Under the pieces are notes generated by a model, which saw only the letters and a program-made list of their open reading frames with translations, was not told the DNA's origin and ran no database searches. Of a DNA stretch of 64,000 nt, positions 53,792 to 63,379 are shown piece after piece; position 1 is the stretch's first letter, and every line of letters starts with the position of its first letter. Position numbers and translations under genes: made by a program. This DNA comes from Neiella litorisoli (lineage in GTDB: Bacteria; Pseudomonadota; Gammaproteobacteria; Enterobacterales; Neiellaceae), in contig NZ_JACXAF010000005.1 in assembly GCF_014773395.1 (NCBI RefSeq), positions 124,001-188,000 of the forward strand. Direction: 5' to 3'.

Positions 53792-54365
53792 GACTCATCC
53801 ACTCCTTTAATAACTGTTTCGCTCGGTGCAGTTGGGCTTTGCTGGAGCCGACTGCCATTTGGGTCATCTCGGCCACTTCCTCATGGCGGTAGCCTTCGAT
53901 GGCATGTAACACAAATACCAATCGAGCGCGCTCGGGTAAGCGCTGAATATATTGCTCCAGCGGGTTGTCATCGGTTGGCAATGGCGCCACGAGATCCGCT
54001 TCGTTAGCTGACTCAAGACCGAAGGTGCGCTGCAACCAATTTTTTTGCTTACGCATATGTGACACGGTGACATTGGCCGTCACGCGGTGCAGCCAGGTGG
54101 AGAATTTGGCGTCGCCTGAAAAACTAGCGAGCGACTGCCACAGCTGAATGAAGGTTTCTTGGGCGGCGTCCTCGGCATGGCTAACATCGCCAGTCAAACG
54201 CAGGGCGAGTGCGTAGACTTGACCAACATAGCGCTGATAAAGCTGCTGATATGCTGCTTTGTTGCCGTTGCTAGCCGCAGCAATGAGCGCTTGCTCGAGC
54301 TCATCTTCACTGCTTGTGGTGACCGCTTGTTTTGGCGACAAAGCGGTAACTGTTCCCTGATTCAT
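53784..54365 (-). CDS. ECF RNA polymerase sigma factor
   Basis: A 193-residue sigma-70 family protein with region 2 (YQQLYQRYVGQVYALALRLT and DAAQETFIQLWQSL) and region 4 (RLPERARLVFVLHAIEGYRH, EEVAEMTQMAVGSSKAQLHR). Region 3 is absent, as in ECF sigmas. It probably activates its own operon with the anti-sigma and DUF4097 genes. The inducing signal is unknown. Confidence 0.85.
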   Translation of the reverse strand: MNQGTVTALSPKQAVTTSSEDELEQALIAAASNGNKAAYQQLYQRYVGQVYALALRLTGDVSHAEDAAQETFIQLWQSLASFSGDAKFSTWLHRVTANVTVSHMRKQKNWLQRTFGLESANEADLVAPLPTDDNPLEQYIQRLPERARLVFVLHAIEGYRHEEVAEMTQMAVGSSKAQLHRAKQLLKEWMSHD

Positions 54366-54666
54366 TCAGCAGGTGTCCTTTCGGCTATTGATTAGTTGTT
54401 ATTGCTTTAGTCGCAGCTAACAGGAGAAAGGTTTAAATGGTTTTAATTTTTTTGCTGCGCGATAATTTAGCGTGGTTAGAGCCTGTTTGCTGGCGCTACC
54501 TTCGAAAGATCACTTTATTTGCCAGCAAGTCTTGAATTTTGTCGTGAATAAAGTGTACTTAGAGCGTATAACGATTTCTATTCACCGTGTTTTCAATTTG
54601 GCCTCTTTCGGCGCTCATGGCAGTGTCAGTTGATAGCGCCGCAGATAAAGGTACGCAAAGATCGAT
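54366..54666. other. Intergenic region with interleaved inverted repeats
   Basis: No gene in about 300 bp between divergent sigma and ArsR-type genes. Two inverted repeats overlap in alternation: TTGCTGGC (54487-54494) with GCCAGCAA (54521-54528), and CACTTTATT (54511-54519) with AATAAAGTG (54547-54555), a pseudoknot-compatible order. TTAGAGCCTGTT at 54477-54488 matches the first bases of the MITE at 4243, so this may be a decayed relative. Confidence 0.35.
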
Positions 54667-54963
54667 ATGGATTTAGCGCAAATGAAAAAAAACGCTGGGC
54701 GAGCAATCCCGTTGCTTAAAGCGTTGTCTAACGAAAATCGTCTATTTATTTTATGTCATCTGCACGGTGGTGAGTTGAGTGTCACTGCGCTGACCGAACG
54801 AGTCGGCTTGAGCCAATCGGCCTTGTCACAACATTTGGCGATTTTGCGTAAAGAAGGTTATGTGGCGACACGCAAAGAAGCACAAACCGTCTACTACTCA
54901 CTCGCAAGTGAAGAAGTGGAAGCCATGATGGCTACCCTACATCAATTATATTGCCAATCGTAA
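54667..54963 (+). CDS. ArsR-family regulator of the YgaV/BigR type
   Basis: A 98-residue winged-helix repressor: LKALSNENRLFILCHL, LSQSALSQHLAILRKEGYV and the wing KEAQTVYYSL. The metal motif ELCVC is absent. Instead Cys30 (FILC) and Cys96 (LYC) sit where YgaV, BigR and SqrR have their pair of redox cysteines, so it probably senses sulfide, persulfide or oxidative state. None of the usual partners (rhodanese, SQR, persulfide dioxygenase) is next to it. Confidence 0.75.
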   Translation: MDLAQMKKNAGRAIPLLKALSNENRLFILCHLHGGELSVTALTERVGLSQSALSQHLAILRKEGYVATRKEAQTVYYSLASEEVEAMMATLHQLYCQS

Positions 54964-54982
54964 TAACCAGAAGGGCTGGGCT

Positions 54983-55066
54983 GTGGGGCCATTTGTGGCG
55001 CAAATGGATGACTTTGAACGGCACCTCATTTGTGAGCACTGCGGTGACAAAACGATTGAGGATTGA
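54983..55066 (+). CDS. Possible 27-residue peptide with a Cys-x2-Cys pair
   Basis: GTG at 54983 has AGGG seven bases upstream and opens a short frame including HLICEHCGDKTIED before TGA. It begins 19 bases after the ArsR-type gene and might be co-transcribed. The coding case is weak; it may be chance or a gene remnant. Confidence 0.2.
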   Translation: MGPFVAQMDDFERHLICEHCGDKTIED

Positions 55067-55094
55067 GCTGGCGAATTGCTGTTAAGCGGCAAAA

Positions 55095-55140
55095 TTAAGA
55101 TATAAAAAAACCGGCCTAGGCCGGTTTTTTTATATCTTAA
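55095..55140. terminator. Perfect 46-bp palindromic terminator
   Basis: A perfect palindrome: TTAAGATAT, seven A, CCGGCCT, then the exact complement. It forms a GC stem flanked by A and T runs on both strands and so terminates both rpsT (minus) and the ArsR-type gene (plus). Confidence 0.9.
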
Positions 55141-55148
55141 GCAAAAAC

Positions 55149-55409
55149 TTAAAGCGCTTTAATCTGAGCATTCAGACGCGACTTATGGCGCGCGGCTTTG
55201 TTTTTGTGGATCAGGCCTTTAGTGGCGAAACGATCCAAGATAGTAACTGCGTTGTTGTACTCAGCAGCTGCTGCTTCTTTGTTACCTGCGTCAATCGCTG
55301 CGTATACCTTCTTCAGGTAAGTACGCATCATGGAGCGACGGCTGGCGTTATGCTTGCGACGCTTCTCTGATTGGATCGCACGCTTTTTCGCTGACTTGAT
55401 GTTAGCCAA
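55149..55409 (-). CDS. rpsT: 30S ribosomal protein S20
   Basis: An 86-residue S20: [20 protein letters not shown] at the start and [20 protein letters not shown] at the end are canonical. The start is TTG at 55409 with GGAG seven bases upstream. No ATG lies between it and the conserved N-terminus. E. coli rpsT also uses UUG, where the weak start is part of autogenous control, so the same regulation is likely here. It binds 16S rRNA early in 30S assembly. Divergent from murJ, as in enterobacteria. Confidence 0.95.
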   Translation of the reverse strand: MANIKSAKKRAIQSEKRRKHNASRRSMMRTYLKKVYAAIDAGNKEAAAAEYNNAVTILDRFATKGLIHKNKAARHKSRLNAQIKAL

Positions 55410-55671
55410 GGTCGGACTCCCAATTCGTCTGTTAAATGGATTTCTTAAGGGCGGCGCATTCTGCACCGAACTTAATCCAAAGTCAATGAGTTTCGTGGTC
55501 TTCCATCGCCTTTTTCGCACGCCATTGGCGAAAACGAGTCGGGCTAGTAAGATGGTCGCGGATTCTAGCAGCACGTTTCGCGGAATGCCAGCCACTTTAG
55601 GCACATTTACCCGAGTATTTATCACAGTCATCTCGCCGCTTTTCTATGGATGGCGCACAAAGGATTAAAGC

Positions 55672-57225
55672 TTGAGCAAGCAATTAGTAAAGTCGGGCGC
55701 GATTGTTAGCGCCATGACATTGATTTCCCGCGTTTTAGGTTTGGTGCGGGATGTGGTGATTGCCAATCTGATGGGGGCAGGGGCCGCCGCCGACATTTTC
55801 TTCTTTGCCAATAAAATACCTAATTTTTTGCGCCGTTTGTTTGCCGAAGGCGCCTTTGCCCAAGCCTTTGTACCGGTATTGGCAGAAACCAAGGCGCAGG
55901 GTAGTCTGGATGATGTTAAACAACTCATTGCGAGAGTATCGGGCACCCTCGGCACCTTAGTGATGATTGCCACTATTGTTGGTGTTATTGGTTCTCCGGT
56001 ACTGGCGGCCATCTTTGGTACCGGCTGGTTTATTGAGTGGCTGAATGATGGCCCAGAAGCAGACAAGTATGTAACTGCGGCCTTTATGCTCAAAATTACC
56101 TTTCCTTATTTGTTCTTTATTGCCTTGACTGCGTTATCCGGCTCCATTTTGAATACCTATGGCCGCTTTGCCGTTGCGGCGTTCACTCCGGTTTTTCTCA
56201 ATGTCGCGATTATCAGCTGCGCGCTATGGCTTAGTCCTGAGTTCGATGAGCCTGCCGTTGGCCTCGCTTGGGGAGTGTTTATCGGTGGCGTGATTCAGTT
56301 TTTGTTCCAACTACCATTTCTCAAGCGAGCTGGTTTCTTACTCAAGCCGAAGTGGGGCTGGCATCACCCCGGCGTGGTGAAAATTCGCACCTTGATGATC
56401 CCTGCTTTATTTGGCGTGTCCGTCAGTCAGCTCAACTTATTATTTGACACCTTTATTGCCAGCTTCCTAAAAACAGGCTCGATTAGTTGGTTGTATTACT
56501 CAGATCGGCTGTTGGAATTCCCGTTGGGCCTGTTTGGCATAGCGATTGCCACGGTCATCCTGCCAAGTCTTAGCGGCAAAGCGGCAGACAAAGATGCCGA
56601 ATCGTTCAGTCATACCATGGACTGGGGCGTGCGGGCGGTTAGCCTACTGGGGATCCCTGCCGCATTAGGGTTAATGGTGTTGGCGCAGCCGATATTAATG
56701 CTGCTGTTCATGCGCGGAGCTTTTGGCGCTGATGATGTGGAGGCGGCCAGTTTTAGCTTATTGGCTTATGCCTCTGGGCTATTGTTTTTTATGTTTATCA
56801 AAGTGTTGGCGCCTGGCTACTTTGCCCGCCAAGACACCAAAACGCCGGTTAAATTTGGCATTTATGCGATGGTTGCCAACATGGTGTTCAACCTGATCTT
56901 GGCCAGTTGGCTGGGGTATATCGGGTTAGCCGCAGCAACCTCGTTGTCGGCGTTGCTCAATGCTGGCTTGTTGTATTGGGGATTGCATCAACTAGGGGTT
57001 TTTCGCCTGTCGGCAGAAACCGTTGGATTGCTGCTGAAAATGCTGATCAGTGGCGGCCTCATGGCTGGCGCTGTTGCATGGCTTAGCCCCGGCTTTGGCC
57101 AGTGGCTAGAGTTTGGCTTGTTGAAAAGTGCAGCTTGGGTCGCTGGCTTGATTGCCGTGGCTGGCGTGGTATATGTCGTGCTGCTCCTGATGTTGGGCGT
57201 TCGCCCAAGGCACTTATTACGCTAA
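55672..57225 (+). CDS. murJ: Lipid II flippase MurJ
   Basis: A 517-residue MOP-superfamily transporter with 14 helices. SAMTLISRVLGLVRDVVIAN, NKIPNFLRRLFAEGAFAQAF and YYSDRLLEFPLGLFGIAIAT are diagnostic MurJ/MviN segments. It flips lipid II across the inner membrane for peptidoglycan synthesis. The start is TTG at 55672 with AGGA seven bases before it. Confidence 0.93.
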   Translation: MSKQLVKSGAIVSAMTLISRVLGLVRDVVIANLMGAGAAADIFFFANKIPNFLRRLFAEGAFAQAFVPVLAETKAQGSLDDVKQLIARVSGTLGTLVMIATIVGVIGSPVLAAIFGTGWFIEWLNDGPEADKYVTAAFMLKITFPYLFFIALTALSGSILNTYGRFAVAAFTPVFLNVAIISCALWLSPEFDEPAVGLAWGVFIGGVIQFLFQLPFLKRAGFLLKPKWGWHHPGVVKIRTLMIPALFGVSVSQLNLLFDTFIASFLKTGSISWLYYSDRLLEFPLGLFGIAIATVILPSLSGKAADKDAESFSHTMDWGVRAVSLLGIPAALGLMVLAQPILMLLFMRGAFGADDVEAASFSLLAYASGLLFFMFIKVLAPGYFARQDTKTPVKFGIYAMVANMVFNLILASWLGYIGLAAATSLSALLNAGLLYWGLHQLGVFRLSAETVGLLLKMLISGGLMAGAVAWLSPGFGQWLEFGLLKSAAWVAGLIAVAGVVYVVLLLMLGVRPRHLLR

Positions 57226-57244
57226 TTTGATGGCGCGGAACGGT

Positions 57245-57266
57245 ACGCCGCAATAGATAGCGGCGT
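57245..57266. terminator. Short hairpin after murJ and the 32-residue ORF
   Basis: ACGCCG and CGGCGT pair around CAATAGATAG. It lies between the convergent murJ and small minus-strand ORF. No clear T run, so its role as terminator is tentative. Confidence 0.4.
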
Positions 57267-57268
57267 GA

Positions 57269-57367
57269 TTAGGGCGCTTTTTGCTGCTCTTGCTGATAAT
57301 AAGCACGGGCTAAGTTAAAGCGATAAGTTGCCAATAGCCAACCTTTTGGGGTGTTTTTAAAGGTCAT
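57269..57367 (-). CDS. Small 32-residue protein between murJ and ribF
   Basis: ATG at 57367 on the minus strand has AGGAG six bases upstream and opens 32 codons: MTFKNTPKGWLLATYRFN, then LARAYYQQEQQKAP and TAA. The strong ribosome site and clean composition favour a real gene. I do not recognise a family. It is amphipathic and basic at the front, possibly membrane-associated. Convergent with murJ. Confidence 0.5.
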   Translation of the reverse strand: MTFKNTPKGWLLATYRFNLARAYYQQEQQKAP

Positions 57368-57563
57368 TGTCCGCTCCTGTCATTGGCCGCAATAATGCGG
57401 CTGGTCGATGGTGCGAAAAAGCTTAGGACAGTTTTTGCCAAAAGCAGGCCTGCAGCGCAGCCAAGGCAGCTATCGTCATTGGCATCAAACCGCTCAAGCG
57501 CGGCGTTAGCCTATGCTATTCGGCTCTGTTATACTCCGCGCTTTTAATAGCCAGACGGCCCCA

Positions 57564-58517
57564 ATGGAACTAATTCGCGGCATTCACAATTTGCGACCAA
57601 GACACCGCCAGTGTGTTCTGACAATTGGCAACTTTGATGGTGTTCATCAAGGTCATCAAGCGGTATTGCGTCAGTTGGTTGCCAAAGCCAAAGCGTACGG
57701 GGTTCCGTCGATGGTGATGGTGTTTGAGCCGCAGCCACAAGAAGTGTTTGCTGGTGATCAGGCGCCGGCTCGATTGAGCTTATTGCGCGATAAGGTCCGT
57801 TTATTGTCGGAAATCGGCATCGATCGCTTATTATGTGTGCAATTTAACACCCGATTTGCAGCCATGTCGGCGACCCAATTCATCGATCACTTGCTGGTCG
57901 AAAAGCTGGCGATTCAATATTTAGTGGTTGGCGATGATTTCTGCTTCGGCAAAGGTCGCCAAGGACAATATGCCGACTTAGTTTCTGCTGGCAAACAACA
58001 CGGCTTTGAGGTAAACAATACCCTCAGTTTCACCCTCAATCAGCAACGTGTCAGTAGTACCCAAATTCGAGCTGCATTGGCTTGCGATCAACTCGATCAA
58101 GCCGAAGCCTTGCTGGGCCATCGTTATGCGCTGACCGGCCGCGTGGTCCACGGCGATGCGCTGGGCCGCACTATCGGATTTCCAACGGCAAATGTGCTGA
58201 TGAAGCGCCAGGTGATCCCTGTTCAGGGGGTTTATGCGGTTGAAGCGGAATTAGCCAATGGCCAGCGAGTCTCTGGCATGGCGAATATTGGTCGGCGTCC
58301 GACGGTAAAAGGCACGCGGCCGCAATTAGAAGTGCACTTATTTGACTTTAATGGCGACCTTTATGGCCAGCGAATTAAAGTCGAACTGGTTGCCAAGCTG
58401 CGCGAAGAGCAATCATTTTGCTCGGTAGACGCGCTCAAAGAGCAACTAGCAAAAGATAAAGTAGTGGCACGGCGCCGACTCGAACAAGAGTTGCCTCGTG
58501 TACAGGAATTAAATTAA
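57564..58517 (+). CDS. ribF: Bifunctional riboflavin kinase/FAD synthetase RibF
   Basis: A 317-residue enzyme. The N-terminal FAD synthetase domain has [17 protein letters not shown] and the SSTQIRAAL turn; the C-terminal riboflavin kinase domain has [11 protein letters not shown] and [10 protein letters not shown]. It makes FMN and FAD. The ATG at 57564 gives the standard [10 protein letters not shown] start; longer readings from 57513 lack support. First gene of the ribF-ileS-lspA-fkpB-ispH run. Confidence 0.94.
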   Translation: MELIRGIHNLRPRHRQCVLTIGNFDGVHQGHQAVLRQLVAKAKAYGVPSMVMVFEPQPQEVFAGDQAPARLSLLRDKVRLLSEIGIDRLLCVQFNTRFAAMSATQFIDHLLVEKLAIQYLVVGDDFCFGKGRQGQYADLVSAGKQHGFEVNNTLSFTLNQQRVSSTQIRAALACDQLDQAEALLGHRYALTGRVVHGDALGRTIGFPTANVLMKRQVIPVQGVYAVEAELANGQRVSGMANIGRRPTVKGTRPQLEVHLFDFNGDLYGQRIKVELVAKLREEQSFCSVDALKEQLAKDKVVARRRLEQELPRVQELN

Positions 58518-58546
58518 TACGACATGATCATCAGGATCTGCCATTC

Positions 58547-61381
58547 ATGAGCCAATATAAAGACACTCTTAACCTGCCCGAAACTGAATTTCCAATGCGC
58601 GGCAATCTGGCCCAGCGCGAACCAGCCATGCTCAAAGACTGGTTAGCTGACGATTTATACGGTGAAATCCGCAAAGCTCGTCAAGGCCGACCATCGTTCA
58701 TTCTTCATGATGGCCCTCCATACGCCAACGGCAACATTCACCTGGGTCATGCGGTCAATAAGATCCTCAAGGATGTGATTATCAAGTCGAAAACCCTCAG
58801 CGGTTTTGATGCCCCGTATGTGCCGGGTTGGGACTGTCACGGCTTACCGATTGAGCTACAAGTTGAAAAGAAATTTGGCAAGCCGGGCAAGAAGCTAACG
58901 GCCGCTGAATTTCGGGTGAAGTGTCGTGAATATGCTGCCAAGCAAGTGGATGGTCAGCGCGAAGACTTTAAACGCCTTGGTGTGCTCGGTGAGTGGGACA
59001 AGCCATACCTCACCATGAACTACGACTTTGAAGCCAACCAGATCCGTGCGCTTGGCAAGATTGTTGAAAACGGTCACCTGCACAAAGGCTTTAAGCCTGT
59101 GCACTGGTGTACTGACTGTGGTTCAGCACTGGCCGAAGCAGAAGTGGAATACCAAGATAAGACATCACCAGCGATTGATGTTGCCTTTGAAGTGGTTGAC
59201 GCGGACGCGTTACTGGCTAAATGCGAGCACCCAGCTGAGCATGTTGGTGAAGGGCCCGTGTCCGTAGTGATTTGGACGACCACGCCTTGGACCTTGCCGG
59301 CGAACCGCGCGGTAGCCGTTCACCCAGAACTAGATTATGTCATTGTTCAGTGTGCCACCGAGCAAGGCCCTCGTCGTTTGGTGTTAGCCAAAGACTTGAT
59401 GCTTGACGCTGTCGATCGTTACGGCGTGACGGACTATCACGTGATCGCCAATTGCCGTGGTGTCGATTTAGAACACGCTGCGCTCAAACACCCACTATAT
59501 GACCTACAAGTGCCGGTTATTCTAGGCATGCACGTGACCACTGATTCAGGTACCGGCTGTGTTCATACGGCTCCGGGCCACGGTCAAGATGACTTTATCG
59601 TGGGCCAGCAGTACGGCCTTGAAGTGGCCAACCCAGTGATGGATCACGGTGTATTCAAAGAAGACACGCCGCTAGTTGGTGGCCAGCATGTGAAAAATGC
59701 CAACGGCATCATCATCGAAGCGATGAAGGAAAATCACACGCTGCTGTGTCACGTTAATTATCAACATAGCTATCCGCATTGCTGGCGCCACAAGACGCCG
59801 ATTATTTTCCGCGCCACGCCGCAATGGTTTGTCAGCATGGAACAGGCTGGCTTGCGAGATGCGGCATTAGCAGAAATTAAGAAAACCGAGTGGTTGCCAG
59901 AATGGGGCGAAACTCGTATTCAAAGCATGATCGATGGTCGTCCAGACTGGTGTATTTCGCGCCAGCGTACGTGGGGCGTGCCGATTGCACTGATTGTCGA
60001 TAAAGAAACCGGCGAGCCGCATCCACAGGCACTGGAGTTGCTGGAGCAAGTTGCCCAGCGTGTCGAGCAACAAGGTATTCAGGCTTGGTTTGACTTAGAG
60101 CTTAAAGAGCTGTTGTCAGACGATGAATGTAAGCAATACACCAAGGTACAAGATACCTTGGATGTTTGGTTTGATTCTGGCGTCACTCACTCTTGTGTGG
60201 TAGATGCCCGTGACGAAACCTTCGGCGGCAATCCGATTGATTTGTATCTGGAAGGCTCTGATCAGCATCGTGGTTGGTTCCAGTCATCATTGCTGACCTC
60301 TATTGCCATTAAAGGTCATGCCCCATACAAAGCGGCTCTCACTCACGGTTTCACCGTGGATAAAGATGGCCGTAAGATGTCTAAATCATTGGGCAACGTG
60401 ATTGCACCACAGCAAGTGATTGGCAAGTTAGGCGCTGATATTTTGCGTCTGTGGGTTGCATCAACTGACTACACCCAAGAAATGACGGTTTCTGATGAAA
60501 TCTTCAAACGCAGCGCTGATGCGTATCGCCGTATTCGTAACACGGCTCGCTTCTTGTTAGCCAACCTCAACGGCTTTAATCCTGAAACCGATGCGGTGCC
60601 ATTCAACGAAATGGTGGCGCTCGATCAGTGGGCCGTTGCTCGTGCGCTGCAAACTCAGAACACCATCGTCGATGCCTATGACCACTACAACCTACATCAG
60701 GTGAATCAGGCGCTGATGTTGTTCTGCTCGATTGATATGGGCAGTTTCTACCTCGATATCATTAAAGATCGCCAATACACCGCCAAAGATACTGGTTTGG
60801 CCCGCCGTTCTTGTCAGACCGCCTTGTATCACATCGCTGAAGCGCTAGTCCGTTGGATGGCGCCAGTCATGAGCTTTACTGCCCAAGAGATCTGGCAGGC
60901 ATTGCCGGGCGAGCGCAGCAAGTATGTCTTTACTGGCGAGTGGTATCAGGGCTTAGCGGCGCTGCCAGCAGATGCGCCGTTATCGGCTGACGACTGGCAG
61001 CAAGTACTCGCCGTGCGTACGGAAGTGAACAAGCTACTGGAAGCTGCCCGTCGCGATAAGCAAATCGGTGGTACCTTGGAAGCCAAGGTTGCTCTCTACG
61101 CTGATGGCAAAGTCGCAGAGGTACTGGCCAAGCTGGGCGATGAACTTCGCTTTGTCATGCTGACTTCAGAAGCCAGCCTGATGCCGTTGGCCGATGCGGC
61201 CGACGCCGTTGCCACTGAAATCGCAGAGCTAAAAGTACTAGTGGCCAAAGCTGCCGGGCAGAAATGTGAGCGTTGCTGGCACCACCGTGAAGATGTCGGT
61301 AGCCACGCCGGTCACGAGACCTTGTGTGGTCGCTGTGTCACCAACGTTGATGGTGCAGGTGAGGTTCGCAGTTATGCCTAG
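58547..61381 (+). CDS. ileS: Isoleucyl-tRNA synthetase
   Basis: A 944-residue class I synthetase of normal length. The HIGH-type motif is [16 protein letters not shown] is [11 protein letters not shown], the editing domain has [13 protein letters not shown] and [15 protein letters not shown], and the C-terminal zinc finger is CERCWHHR with CGRCV. Nothing is missing. It lies 29 bases after ribF and overlaps lspA by eight bases. Confidence 0.96.
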   Translation: MSQYKDTLNLPETEFPMRGNLAQREPAMLKDWLADDLYGEIRKARQGRPSFILHDGPPYANGNIHLGHAVNKILKDVIIKSKTLSGFDAPYVPGWDCHGLPIELQVEKKFGKPGKKLTAAEFRVKCREYAAKQVDGQREDFKRLGVLGEWDKPYLTMNYDFEANQIRALGKIVENGHLHKGFKPVHWCTDCGSALAEAEVEYQDKTSPAIDVAFEVVDADALLAKCEHPAEHVGEGPVSVVIWTTTPWTLPANRAVAVHPELDYVIVQCATEQGPRRLVLAKDLMLDAVDRYGVTDYHVIANCRGVDLEHAALKHPLYDLQVPVILGMHVTTDSGTGCVHTAPGHGQDDFIVGQQYGLEVANPVMDHGVFKEDTPLVGGQHVKNANGIIIEAMKENHTLLCHVNYQHSYPHCWRHKTPIIFRATPQWFVSMEQAGLRDAALAEIKKTEWLPEWGETRIQSMIDGRPDWCISRQRTWGVPIALIVDKETGEPHPQALELLEQVAQRVEQQGIQAWFDLELKELLSDDECKQYTKVQDTLDVWFDSGVTHSCVVDARDETFGGNPIDLYLEGSDQHRGWFQSSLLTSIAIKGHAPYKAALTHGFTVDKDGRKMSKSLGNVIAPQQVIGKLGADILRLWVASTDYTQEMTVSDEIFKRSADAYRRIRNTARFLLANLNGFNPETDAVPFNEMVALDQWAVARALQTQNTIVDAYDHYNLHQVNQALMLFCSIDMGSFYLDIIKDRQYTAKDTGLARRSCQTALYHIAEALVRWMAPVMSFTAQEIWQALPGERSKYVFTGEWYQGLAALPADAPLSADDWQQVLAVRTEVNKLLEAARRDKQIGGTLEAKVALYADGKVAEVLAKLGDELRFVMLTSEASLMPLADAADAVATEIAELKVLVAKAAGQKCERCWHHREDVGSHAGHETLCGRCVTNVDGAGEVRSYA

Positions 61382-61913
61382 TGGGAACGTGCTTAAGGTG
61401 TTCAACAGCAATGAAACGTCTGGTTTGAAGTGGATTTGGGTTGCGGTACTGACCTTTGTGCTCGATCAGGCTACTAAGCTGTGGGTGATTGGTGCTTTTG
61501 AGTTGTATGAGCGGGTCGCGGTGACATCGTTCTTCAACCTGACGTATGTGCGTAACTATGGCGCGGCATTTAGCTTTTTAAGCGATGCAGGTGGTTGGCA
61601 GCGCTGGTTTTTCACCATTGTCGCGTTTTCGGTTAGTGTCATGCTGTTGTATTGGCTGCGTAAAAATGATGCCAGCCAGCGGCTGCAAAATATTGCCTTT
61701 GCCTTGGTCTTAGGTGGCGCTTTAGGCAATGTGATTGATCGTTTGTATCATGGCTTTGTCATCGACTTTCTCGATTTTTACCTTGGTAATTATCATTGGC
61801 CAGCATTTAATGTTGCCGATTCGGCGATCTGTGTTGGCGCCGCCTTGTTGATTTGGGATGCCTTTACCAATAAGCCAGAGCAAAGCGGCAATACCGCAAA
61901 AGCAGGAAAGTAA
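61374..61913 (+). CDS. lspA: Lipoprotein signal peptidase LspA
   Basis: A 179-residue four-helix aspartic protease. The catalytic Asp residues are in [10 protein letters not shown] and [11 protein letters not shown], with [11 protein letters not shown] between. It cleaves prolipoproteins after Lgt modification. ATG at 61374 overlaps the ileS end by eight bases; a later GTG at 61389 would also give a plausible N-terminus. Confidence 0.93.
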   Translation: MPSGNVLKVFNSNETSGLKWIWVAVLTFVLDQATKLWVIGAFELYERVAVTSFFNLTYVRNYGAAFSFLSDAGGWQRWFFTIVAFSVSVMLLYWLRKNDASQRLQNIAFALVLGGALGNVIDRLYHGFVIDFLDFYLGNYHWPAFNVADSAICVGAALLIWDAFTNKPEQSGNTAKAGK

Positions 61914-61914
61914 T

Positions 61915-62358
61915 ATGACCCAGCAGATTGTCCAAGGTACCGAAGTGACCATGCATTTTGCCATCAAGCTGACTGATGGCTCGGTTGCTGATAGCACCAA
62001 GGTGAACAACAAACCGGCTCGTTTTGTGGTCGGCGACGGTAATTTGACCGACAGTTTCGAACAATGCTTGCTGGGGTTGAAAGCCGGCGATGAGAAAAAA
62101 TTTGAGCTGCCGCCAGAGCAAGCCTTCGGCCTGCCAAACCCGGACAATATTCATCATTTGGATCGGATGAAATTTGGCGCCGAGGTCACCGCTGAAGTGG
62201 GCGCTATTGTTGCGTTTAGCCAGCCAGATGGCACCGAAATCCCAGGTATTGTTCGCGCTGTCGAGGGCGATTCGGTAACCGTCGACTTTAACCATCCTCT
62301 TGCGGGCCACACAGTGATCTTTGAAGTTGAAATTCTAACGGTTGGAGAGTCTCAGTAA
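61915..62358 (+). CDS. fkpB: FKBP-type peptidyl-prolyl isomerase FkpB (SlpA-like)
   Basis: A 147-residue SlyD/SlpA-type protein: [19 protein letters not shown] at the start, then [19 protein letters not shown] and the insert-in-flap domain to [16 protein letters not shown]. It catalyses prolyl isomerisation and chaperones in the cytoplasm. ATG follows the lspA stop by one base with AGGAAAG upstream; its own stop overlaps the ispH ATG by one base. Confidence 0.92.
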   Translation: MTQQIVQGTEVTMHFAIKLTDGSVADSTKVNNKPARFVVGDGNLTDSFEQCLLGLKAGDEKKFELPPEQAFGLPNPDNIHHLDRMKFGAEVTAEVGAIVAFSQPDGTEIPGIVRAVEGDSVTVDFNHPLAGHTVIFEVEILTVGESQ

Positions 62359-63287
62359 TGGACATTCTACTGGCAAATCCTCGCGGTTTTTGCGCTGGTG
62401 TCGATCGTGCGATTAGCATCGTTGAACGCGCGCTGGAGTTGTTTGAACCACCGATTTATGTGCGCCATGAAGTGGTTCACAACCGCTATGTGGTCGATGG
62501 CTTACGTGATCGAGGCGCCATTTTTGTTGATGAGTTGGATGAAGTGCCCGATGACTGCATCGTTATTTTTTCTGCGCACGGCGTCTCAAAAGCGGTTCGT
62601 GACAATGCCAAATCGCGTGGTTTGAAAGTCTTTGATGCGACATGTCCGTTGGTCACCAAAGTCCATATGGAAGTGACTCGGGCGAGTCGTAAGGGCACCG
62701 AGTGTGTGCTGATTGGCCATGCTGGGCACCCTGAAGTCGAAGGCACTATGGGCCAATATGACTCTGATTCTGGTGGGATTTACTTGGTCGAATCTCCGGC
62801 GGATGTCAAAACATTGCCAGTAAAAGATCGCGAAAATCTGTGCTACGTTACCCAGACGACTTTGTCTGTGGATGATACGGCAGACGTCATTGATGCGTTG
62901 CGCGAGGAGTTTCCAAAAATCGTTGGGCCGCGCAAAGATGACATTTGTTATGCCACCCAGAATCGTCAGGATGCAGTGCGTGAATTAGCCGCTAAATCCG
63001 ATGTGATGCTGGTGGTTGGAGCGAAAAATAGCTCGAACTCGAATCGCTTGCGGGAGTTGGCTGAAAAGATTGGCACGCAGGCTTATTTGATTGATACCGC
63101 CGATGATATCGACGCCAGTTGGTTGCAAAATTGCCAAGTGGTTAGTGTTACCGCGGGAGCATCAGCGCCTGAGATCTTGGTGCAGCAAGTCGTTGATAAA
63201 TTAACTCAGTGCGGTGGCACGCAAGTTCAGGAACACCCAGGGCGAGAAGAGAACATCGTGTTCGCAGTTCCCGCCGAGTTGCAGTAG
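62358..63287 (+). CDS. ispH: 4-hydroxy-3-methylbut-2-enyl diphosphate reductase IspH
   Basis: A 309-residue Fe-S enzyme. The three cluster cysteines appear in [23 protein letters not shown] and [16 protein letters not shown] and HPEVEG supply the substrate histidines. It makes IPP and DMAPP in the last step of the MEP pathway. The C-terminal tail ([13 protein letters not shown]) is normal. Confidence 0.95.
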   Translation: MDILLANPRGFCAGVDRAISIVERALELFEPPIYVRHEVVHNRYVVDGLRDRGAIFVDELDEVPDDCIVIFSAHGVSKAVRDNAKSRGLKVFDATCPLVTKVHMEVTRASRKGTECVLIGHAGHPEVEGTMGQYDSDSGGIYLVESPADVKTLPVKDRENLCYVTQTTLSVDDTADVIDALREEFPKIVGPRKDDICYATQNRQDAVRELAAKSDVMLVVGAKNSSNSNRLRELAEKIGTQAYLIDTADDIDASWLQNCQVVSVTAGASAPEILVQQVVDKLTQCGGTQVQEHPGREENIVFAVPAELQ

Positions 63288-63315
63288 TAACAAGCACTCT
63301 CCGTTCCGATACCGC

Positions 63316-63340
63316 AGCCACCGTTTAGGTGGCTGTTTTG
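63316..63340 (+). terminator. Terminator after ispH
   Basis: AGCCACC and GGTGGCT pair around GTTTA and are followed by GTTTTGTTTT. It closes the ribF-to-ispH run before pilV. Confidence 0.8.
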
Positions 63341-63379
63341 TTTTATGTAGCGATACACACAAAGCGAAGGAATGCACGT

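Noticed and set aside
61864-62310. Minus-strand ORFs antisense to lspA/fkpB
   Set aside because: The plus-strand genes are certain and the antisense frames show no domain.
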